A stretch of 20,119 nucleotides of DNA from Euryarchaeota archaeon UBA242 (lineage in GTDB: Archaea > Thermoplasmatota > Poseidoniia > Poseidoniales > Poseidoniaceae). Numbering within the stretch: the stretch's first letter is position 1; each line of letters opens with the position of its first letter. The stretch is taken from contig DAJY01000096.1 in NCBI GenBank assembly GCA_002499015.1, positions 12,631 to 32,749 of the forward strand, read 5' to 3'. Shown one piece after another: positions 14,497 through 20,119 of this stretch. The position numbers were made by a program, and so were the translations under genes. The notes below the pieces were generated by a model that worked only from the letters and a program-made list of their open reading frames with translations, searched no databases and was not told where the DNA came from.

Positions 14497-17400
14497 TCAA
14501 GCCTTGAGGTCGTATGCCAGTCCGCTCCAGGAGCGGAGTAGAGCACCTTGTGCATTTGCCGGAGCATATGACAAGGTGATCGTGACATCGGTCATAGGTG
14601 TACCATCAGGTGCATGGGTTCGTACATAGATTTCATCACCAGTGTTGAAGGTAGAAACCGACCTGGTTCCTTCCTTATTCACTTGGTCAACGAATGTGAC
14701 GAAAGCGTCACTGTTTGCAGGGTTGAATCCGTAAACATCGTTTGTATCAGCCAAATTAGCACTAAAGGTCTGAGGAGACCCACTTGCATCCACATAGAAC
14801 ACACGAACTTCAACAGCTTGGGTAGCCAAATCAGTTTCAGATTGTGTCACTGAGATTCTCCAGTGACCTTGGTCTGCATCTGCACCGTTGATATCCTCAA
14901 TGTTGAAGGTGACTCTTGGGACACCTTTGACATCAGTTTCAGCGAGGCTTGAAGCCCACACGTAAATGACACCGGACAGAACCACTGTGATAGCGACCAT
15001 TAGAATGGTTGCGATAACAGGGGATACTGCACGTTCATCGTCTACGATAGACTCTTCCAATGCTTCCTCGTCCTCTTCACGGCGTCCAGACAGTGCAAGA
15101 GCACCGACGAAGACACCTGCAAGGCTCACAGCAATAATGCTAGGAGCGAAGGATGGAACTGCACCTGCGCCGATTGTACCGACTACAACTGGTAGATTCT
15201 GTCCGCTTGCCTCAAAGGTTGAAGATGGCTGGTTAGCGTGTGCACATGTTGCCGCAGTGCTTAGACTGGACATCATGTTGTTACACCAATTGCTGTCTTC
15301 AAGTAGAGGTCTGCGTTCTGAAGTCTGTGTAGCATTGCTACCGTATTGTCCAGGCTTAGACCAATCTGCTCCTTGTTGTCCTTGGTTGTTAGAACGGTGG
15401 GAAGCAGGGCTATCGGTCTGGAACCGGTCAGTAGCAGATACTAGTACGTCACAAGGGTTTGTCAAACAGGTCTTGACATCCATCTCGACCCAAACGTTTG
15501 TTGTATCCTTTGTGATATAGACATCTTCAGTGATCGCAACTGATGTTCCATATGCTGGTACAGCGTAGTAACGTGTTTGCTCGATTTCAGAGTGACCGTC
15601 TGTATGGTAGGTAATCGCCAACATGTGGTCATAGGTGTAAGGACCTTCATCTCCGCCAGCAGTAACATCAACAGTAACTGGAACATATGTTCCGGTCATG
15701 ATGTTGTTGACTCCATTGAAGGAGAATCCAGTGTTTGCACTGAATCCGTAATCAGCAACAAGCTCACGTACTCTTTCGACACGGATACCAATCTCTTGCG
15801 TAGCAACACCTTGCTGGTAGTCTGCAATAGGCATTAATGCTGTATCGTAATTAGGAACATACGATGGTGCAGCACCTGTGTCACGCAATACCAAACGGAT
15901 TTGACAGTAGTCAGATCCAGTTGGTCCGATTTGGTGGATACCGTTATCGTTCAAGTAGTCAACTTCCCAGTCGTAACCGTTAGTAGTTGCATCTGCAACA
16001 AGGTCCAAGACTAAGTCATCGCCAACAATGGTCGCATCGAAGTAGTTACCGTAAACACACTGGTCTGTGGACTCGATTTCCCAAGTCAAATCAGCGTCGT
16101 TATGATCGATATCGTCCTTCATAGAAGCCAGACTGAATGTCAAGTTATCAGCGCTTGTGTCGTCTTCCATTACTGAAAGCTTCCAAGGCACTGTGTTGAC
16201 AGATCCATTGTCTGGGTTCACTGAAACAGTTCTTCCTTCATCATCTACCATTGATGCATTCCAGTCAAGAATAACCGGAGCGTCGTTAACAGGTGATACT
16301 GAGAATTCAACATCAAAGTCGTTAGCATCTTGATTCTCTGCTCCATCGTCAGATAGAGTTAGAGTAACCGTACAGGTGCCACCTAGTTCGTTGTTTGTGT
16401 TCTCGGTTAGAACCAACTCGTTGATCGTGTTGACCTCAGCAGAGAAGGCAATACATGTTGCAGGTACTGATGCACCCCATGTGTAGACTTGTCTGGTTGG
16501 TGATTGCTCATTAGCCATGTCACGGATGTAAGAACGTGTTGCATTGCTTACATCTCCCAAGGACTTGATATGGGAACCGAATCCTTCAGGAAGGATGTTG
16601 TTGAACGATACATCCTCTGAGAATAGAGGCATACAGTCATTCTCTCCGACATTACAAATCACTGGTGCGTCGTTGACGTTATCAACAGCGAATGTTATGT
16701 TCTTAGAATCAGTCAATCCATTGCTATCAGTTACTTCGAAGCTATAAGTCATTGTACCGAACTGGTTATCAAGAGGTGTAATAGTTACTTGATGACCATT
16801 TTGGTTCCAATCAACTAGAACATTGTCGTGTGCAACAAGATTACTATCAGCAGATGTCCAGGACATTGTTGCTTCATCATCTTGTACGTCATCAGCCATG
16901 TTAGTTAGGCTGAATGTGTATGCACCAGAGTCCTCGTCAACAGTGATGTCAGCGAGTGAAGTTCCGATAACAGGACAAGCACGCTCCATGTCGATGACGA
17001 GGTTAACGTTAGCTGCCATTGAGACATCTTCGCTAATAGCCCAATCATAAGCACAGTCTGCAGAGGTCTTGACCATTACGTCGTAGTCCTTTGCAACACT
17101 TGGCGTGTTAGATCCCTTGTATGTACGATATACTAGTACTTCATCAGCAATTACACCAGTTAGCAAATCATCGTGAGTCAATTCAACAGTGATGTAATCA
17201 CTGAAGGATTGCAGAGTATTTGAACTGTTGATTGTTTGAGTTGGGTGAACAGTGCTGACATCTGCAGTGCTCTCTCCTTGTACTATAGCAACAACATCAA
17301 TTTGACTTGGTGTTCCGCCCATGCGGCTGAATGGAATAGATATCTCAGCGAAGTCGCCAGAGAAGTCTACTGATACAGCATCCTGACTCAATGAAGTAGG

Positions 17401-20119
17401 TCCCCATCCAAGGAAACCATATGAGTACAGAGCATAGGATGTTTCACTGTCTGCCCAAAGAACATAGTTCGCAGGTACAGGTAGTGTGTGAGCACCGCCC
17501 ATTCCATTGTATCCAGTTGTGGATCCACTTCCATCAGTACTGATGTAAATCAGTAGGTCGGAGTTGGTTAAGTCCTCGCCGGTCAATCCGAAGTATAGGT
17601 TGTCACCTTCGATGTAGGTCATAGACATATCATTGGTACCGTCACCGCTCATTACACCAGGCATTGCATAGCCAGATGGGTTCAGAGCGTTTCCACCGTT
17701 CCAGTCACTGTCGTCACCGTCAACAACCATATTCTCTGGTTGGAAACTTGTGGACACGTAAGAAGCACGTGTACCGTCAGTGGACTGAATTAGAAGTGAA
17801 ACCTCGTTCGTTGGAGTAGCAGTCAGATGAGTGCTTGCCATTGAGAAGAGATTTGCTTCATCGATAGTTGCAGTAGGGTGTACAATCAACTTAGATGCGT
17901 TAAGAGAGTTACCAATAGAGGTAATGTATGCGTTTGAACCTGCATCAATTTGTGTTGATGAAGTCCAAGTCATGTTCTCAACAGTACCTACTGATTCGTC
18001 AACCTTTAATGCGGTAGTTGCATCAACAGTTCCACCATCCCAGCGGAATGGTGAATTGACAATGTGTACACCGATAACACCAGATGCATCAAGAGGGTAT
18101 ACCCAAACATCCGAAGAGTCTTCAACGTATAGACCAGTTCCTGCGGAACCACCGTCAACTGCTGCGTTGATCGCTGTTACAGTTGTACCTATTGCGTGGA
18201 CACCATAGGTAGCTCCAGAAATTGTTGCAGCGCCCAGTAGGTTGAGAGTACCGGATGGCATCTCAACACCTGTGTCGTAACCTGATATGGATGTTCCAAG
18301 CAAAGATACAGCGTTCACTCCATCAGCGGAAATTATTCCGTTGGTTAGAGATGTGCCATCACCAGTTAGTACAGATCCATTGTCATTGAAATCACAATCC
18401 TCTAGAACTATGGCATTGTCAGACAATGCGATACTGTTTCCTGCAGAGTTAATATCCACAGATGAACAGTCCATTGCTGTAATACCAACTGCATTCGGGG
18501 AAATACGACCAGCACTTAAGCCGATTGTGTTTCCAGAAATGTCAGGTCCATTGTATCCTGCTCCACCAGATGATTCAAGTGCGTACATGTTTGCACCACC
18601 ATCACCGTATGTATCAGTTACCTTAACTGTATAATTTCCAGCAGCCGTGTAGGTGACAAGAGGTGTGTATCCAGTTTGGGATGAGAATGAACCTGCAGCC
18701 CATGTATCTGTTGTTCCATCAGGCTTGGTAATCTCTAATCCAATTTCTCCACCCCAGCTATCTGTCTCTAGATCAATTGCAAGAGTTTTACCAGATGCAA
18801 GAGTAAAGGTACAAGACTTATCATAACTGTAGTCGTATGAACGGATAGTACACAATGTTGTTTGAGGTGCAGGAGGTTGAGACATTGAGTCCAACACAAT
18901 TCCACCATCAGCATCGACTAGTGTGTTATTTGTGACATCACCTTGTCCGCCTCTTACACTGATACCTGGTTTAGATGAATCGCCGACACCGAATACCGTA
19001 TTGTTATCGATACTGAAGTCTGCAACATCCCTCACATAGATTCCATCATTAGCACCGTTAATGATGTTATCAGAGATTTCTATCCTCTTGTTATTACCAG
19101 GGTATACTGCAATTGCACTTCCTGCTGCACCATCACTGTTGAATGTATTACCAGTAATGACTGCATCATCTGCATGAGCGTTTGTATAAATCCATACGTC
19201 AGCAATCTCTCCACCATTATTGAAAGTGTTTCCACTAACAGTTAGGTTATCAGCACCAATGTAATCAGCAGTGTGGTAGCTGTAGTATGGCGATCTTTGT
19301 GCCATAACACCAACACCACAATTGTTGAAAGTGTTGTCACTAATGACTCCACCATCTCCACCGCCGAGTACAATACAGATATCCGTATAGAGTATCGCAT
19401 TATTCAAACTAGTATATCCACGGTAATGGCTAATATCAGAATTCGTAATAGAGACTTCTTCTACTTCCCAATTGTAAGTATAAAAGGCAGTCGTGTAACC
19501 ATTAGATGTAACAATCGATGCAATCCCACTCAATGTCGAATTATCAATAATCAAATTCAGAGAGTAGTATTGGTATCCAAGTTCAATTCCCATTGGGCTT
19601 CCAGAGGTAGGGTTAACCATCATGGAATACATAGAACCATCAGTCATGTAGAAAGATGAACCATATGGGGACTTAGGGTACCAACGCTGTGTGTCATAAG
19701 GTTCGTAACCTCCAGTTGCAAGGATGGTTGAACCGTTAAAGTTGTAATCATCGCCACCGTTGATATACATAAATGGTACATCGACCATTAGGGTCTTGTT
19801 TGACATATCCTTAGCAAGCCCGCCATAATATCCGTATTCCTTACCATCGTTCACACCATCACCATCAGTGTCCATATCACGGGAACCCGCAGTGGATAAA
19901 TATCCAGTACATTGAGCTACCATCACATATGATGTTGAAGCATAGTCATAACAAACTCGGTCTGTGATTTGGTCAACCAAATCAACAGTTTCTGAGTTTC
20001 CACTTGTATCTGTCAGTGTTGCTGACTCAAATGCGTAACGGAAATCCATAAGGTTGTTTGACGAAGAGGTGTAGTAATAATCTATCTCAGCGACTGTGGA
20101 AACTTGATAACCACTCAGA
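14497..20119 (-). CDS. Giant surface protein fused to a C-terminal type IV pilin domain, 5' end outside window
   Basis: The frame stays open to the window edge (reading SGYQVSTVAEIDYYY ahead of the first in-window Met at 20049), so the N-terminus is missing. Numbering from that Met (1,850 residues): a calcium-loop-like DMDTDGDGVNDG (58-69); right-handed beta-helix repeats with SGNTFNN-like turns (about 170-390); a PPC-like beta-sandwich (about 400-495); a second beta-helix-like stretch (500-720); a CBM9/DOMON-like domain beginning VVDGDDSDWNG (775-930); three cadherin-like modules (about 1028-1425, two ending VNDAPVI); another beta domain to 1545; a low-complexity linker; membrane helix one (1634-1654); acidic loop GRREEDEEALEESIVDDE; then RAVSPVIATILMVAITVVL (1673-1691), a type IV pilin N-terminal helix with class III peptidase site; and a pilin-like beta domain to 1850. 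Probable role: cell-surface adhesion or polymer binding linked to a pilin. The domain calls are by eye; the pilin motif is unmistakable. Confidence 0.85.
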   Translation of the reverse strand, partial: LSGYQVSTVAEIDYYYTSSSNNLMDFRYAFESATLTDTSGNSETVDLVDQITDRVCYDYASTSYVMVAQCTGYLSTAGSRDMDTDGDGVNDGKEYGYYGGLAKDMSNKTLMVDVPFMYINGGDDYNFNGSTILATGGYEPYDTQRWYPKSPYGSSFYMTDGSMYSMMVNPTSGSPMGIELGYQYYSLNLIIDNSTLSGIASIVTSNGYTTAFYTYNWEVEEVSITNSDISHYRGYTSLNNAILYTDICIVLGGGDGGVISDNTFNNCGVGVMAQRSPYYSYHTADYIGADNLTVSGNTFNNGGEIADVWIYTNAHADDAVITGNTFNSDGAAGSAIAVYPGNNKRIEISDNIINGANDGIYVRDVADFSIDNNTVFGVGDSSKPGISVRGGQGDVTNNTLVDADGGIVLDSMSQPPAPQTTLCTIRSYDYSYDKSCTFTLASGKTLAIDLETDSWGGEIGLEITKPDGTTDTWAAGSFSSQTGYTPLVTYTAAGNYTVKVTDTYGDGGANMYALESSGGAGYNGPDISGNTIGLSAGRISPNAVGITAMDCSSVDINSAGNSIALSDNAIVLEDCDFNDNGSVLTGDGTSLTNGIISADGVNAVSLLGTSISGYDTGVEMPSGTLNLLGAATISGATYGVHAIGTTVTAINAAVDGGSAGTGLYVEDSSDVWVYPLDASGVIGVHIVNSPFRWDGGTVDATTALKVDESVGTVENMTWTSSTQIDAGSNAYITSIGNSLNASKLIVHPTATIDEANLFSMASTHLTATPTNEVSLLIQSTDGTRASYVSTSFQPENMVVDGDDSDWNGGNALNPSGYAMPGVMSGDGTNDMSMTYIEGDNLYFGLTGEDLTNSDLLIYISTDGSGSTTGYNGMGGAHTLPVPANYVLWADSETSYALYSYGFLGWGPTSLSQDAVSVDFSGDFAEISIPFSRMGGTPSQIDVVAIVQGESTADVSTVHPTQTINSSNTLQSFSDYITVELTHDDLLTGVIADEVLVYRTYKGSNTPSVAKDYDVMVKTSADCAYDWAISEDVSMAANVNLVIDMERACPVIGTSLADITVDEDSGAYTFSLTNMADDVQDDEATMSWTSADSNLVAHDNVLVDWNQNGHQVTITPLDNQFGTMTYSFEVTDSNGLTDSKNITFAVDNVNDAPVICNVGENDCMPLFSEDVSFNNILPEGFGSHIKSLGDVSNATRSYIRDMANEQSPTRQVYTWGASVPATCIAFSAEVNTINELVLTENTNNELGGTCTVTLTLSDDGAENQDANDFDVEFSVSPVNDAPVILDWNASMVDDEGRTVSVNPDNGSVNTVPWKLSVMEDDTSADNLTFSLASMKDDIDHNDADLTWEIESTDQCVYGNYFDATIVGDDLVLDLVADATTNGYDWEVDYLNDNGIHQIGPTGSDYCQIRLVLRDTGAAPSYVPNYDTALMPIADYQQGVATQEIGIRVERVRELVADYGFSANTGFSFNGVNNIMTGTYVPVTVDVTAGGDEGPYTYDHMLAITYHTDGHSEIEQTRYYAVPAYGTSVAITEDVYITKDTTNVWVEMDVKTCLTNPCDVLVSATDRFQTDSPASHRSNNQGQQGADWSKPGQYGSNATQTSERRPLLEDSNWCNNMMSSLSTAATCAHANQPSSTFEASGQNLPVVVGTIGAGAVPSFAPSIIAVSLAGVFVGALALSGRREEDEEALEESIVDDERAVSPVIATILMVAITVVLSGVIYVWASSLAETDVKGVPRVTFNIEDINGADADQGHWRISVTQSETDLATQAVEVRVFYVDASGSPQTFSANLADTNDVYGFNPANSDAFVTFVDQVNKEGTRSVSTFNTGDEIYVRTHAPDGTPMTDVTITLSYAPANAQGALLRSWSGLAYDLKA

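Noticed and set aside
14293..14541. 82-residue plus-strand open frame in the spacer
   Set aside because: It starts at TTG, runs through two terminator-like hairpins, then antisense into the 3' end of the giant gene; composition (KRKRKTGEV, RTPPSVRI) and the absence of a ribosome site give no support.
14966..15520. 184-residue plus-strand open frame opposite the pilin domain
   Set aside because: Antisense shadow; the minus-strand pilin motif is unmistakable and the plus product is Ser/Thr/Arg-rich without features.
18880..19540. Possible DNA tandem repeat or CRISPR-like array
   Set aside because: The recurring GTGTTNCC/TTGAAAG-like words encode NTFNN turns of a protein beta-helix; spacing and sequence are irregular and there are no constant repeats.
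19273..19659. 128-residue plus-strand open frame opposite the beta-helix region
   Set aside because: Shadow caused by the repetitive Asn/Ser codon pattern on the other strand.

Overview
The window reads as a genome fragment of a planktonic euryarchaeon, most likely Marine Group II (Candidatus Poseidoniales, Thermoplasmatota). The archaeal markers are the small subunit DP1 of the euryarchaeal D-family DNA polymerase, the translation-rescue factor Pelota, and a haloarchaeal-type pilin helix (RAVSPVIATILMVAITVVL). They sit beside genes with a bacterial flavour (formate-tetrahydrofolate ligase, a propionyl/acetyl-CoA carboxylase beta chain, a flotillin/NfeD pair) and very large secreted proteins, a mix known from marine Poseidoniales. 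The lineage is inferred from gene content, not from a phylogeny. No transposon, integrase, phage gene or CRISPR array was seen.

Layout. Bases 1-1038 (+): 3' two thirds of the biotin-dependent acyl-CoA carboxylase carboxyltransferase gene. Bases 1040-4926 (-): a shikimate dehydrogenase with a long internal insertion, followed downstream by a secreted, membrane-anchored protein that combines a catalytically broken alpha/beta-hydrolase fold with cadherin-like modules. Bases 5020-7762 (+): a tight cluster of two unknown small membrane proteins, an NfeD-like OB-fold membrane protein and a flotillin; the flotillin start is preceded by a three-codon open reading frame and two hairpins. Bases 7853-10971 (+): formate-tetrahydrofolate ligase, Pelota and a small unknown protein, closely spaced. 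Bases 10990-11063 (-): tRNA-Val(UAC). Bases 11147-13556 (+): a stand-alone CinA C-terminal (NMN deamidase) protein with a charged tail, then DP1. Bases 13567-14259 (-): a SerB-like HAD phosphatase. Bases 14260-14496: a hairpin-rich spacer with two probable terminators. Bases 14497-20119 (-): a giant surface protein whose 5' end lies beyond the window.

The most unusual object is this last gene. At least 1,850 residues of extracellular beta-helix, carbohydrate-binding-like and cadherin-like modules lead into a membrane segment, a short acidic cytoplasmic loop carrying a class III (prepilin peptidase) cleavage motif, and then a complete type IV pilin domain, all in one open frame. The topology is self-consistent and suggests a surface protein-pilin polyprotein, or an adhesin tethered to a pilin anchor. 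The second notable surface protein (1040-3850) keeps the Asp and His of a hydrolase triad but has Gly in place of the nucleophile Ser.

How the genes work together: aroE (aromatic amino acids), serB (serine, a one-carbon donor) and fhs (one-carbon entry into folate) are central metabolism; the carboxylase serves propionyl- or acetyl-CoA metabolism; Pelota, the tRNA and DP1 are information processing; the flotillin cluster and the two giant proteins concern membrane organisation and the cell surface. There is no gene-free stretch above 300 bases; the longest gap is 14260-14496.
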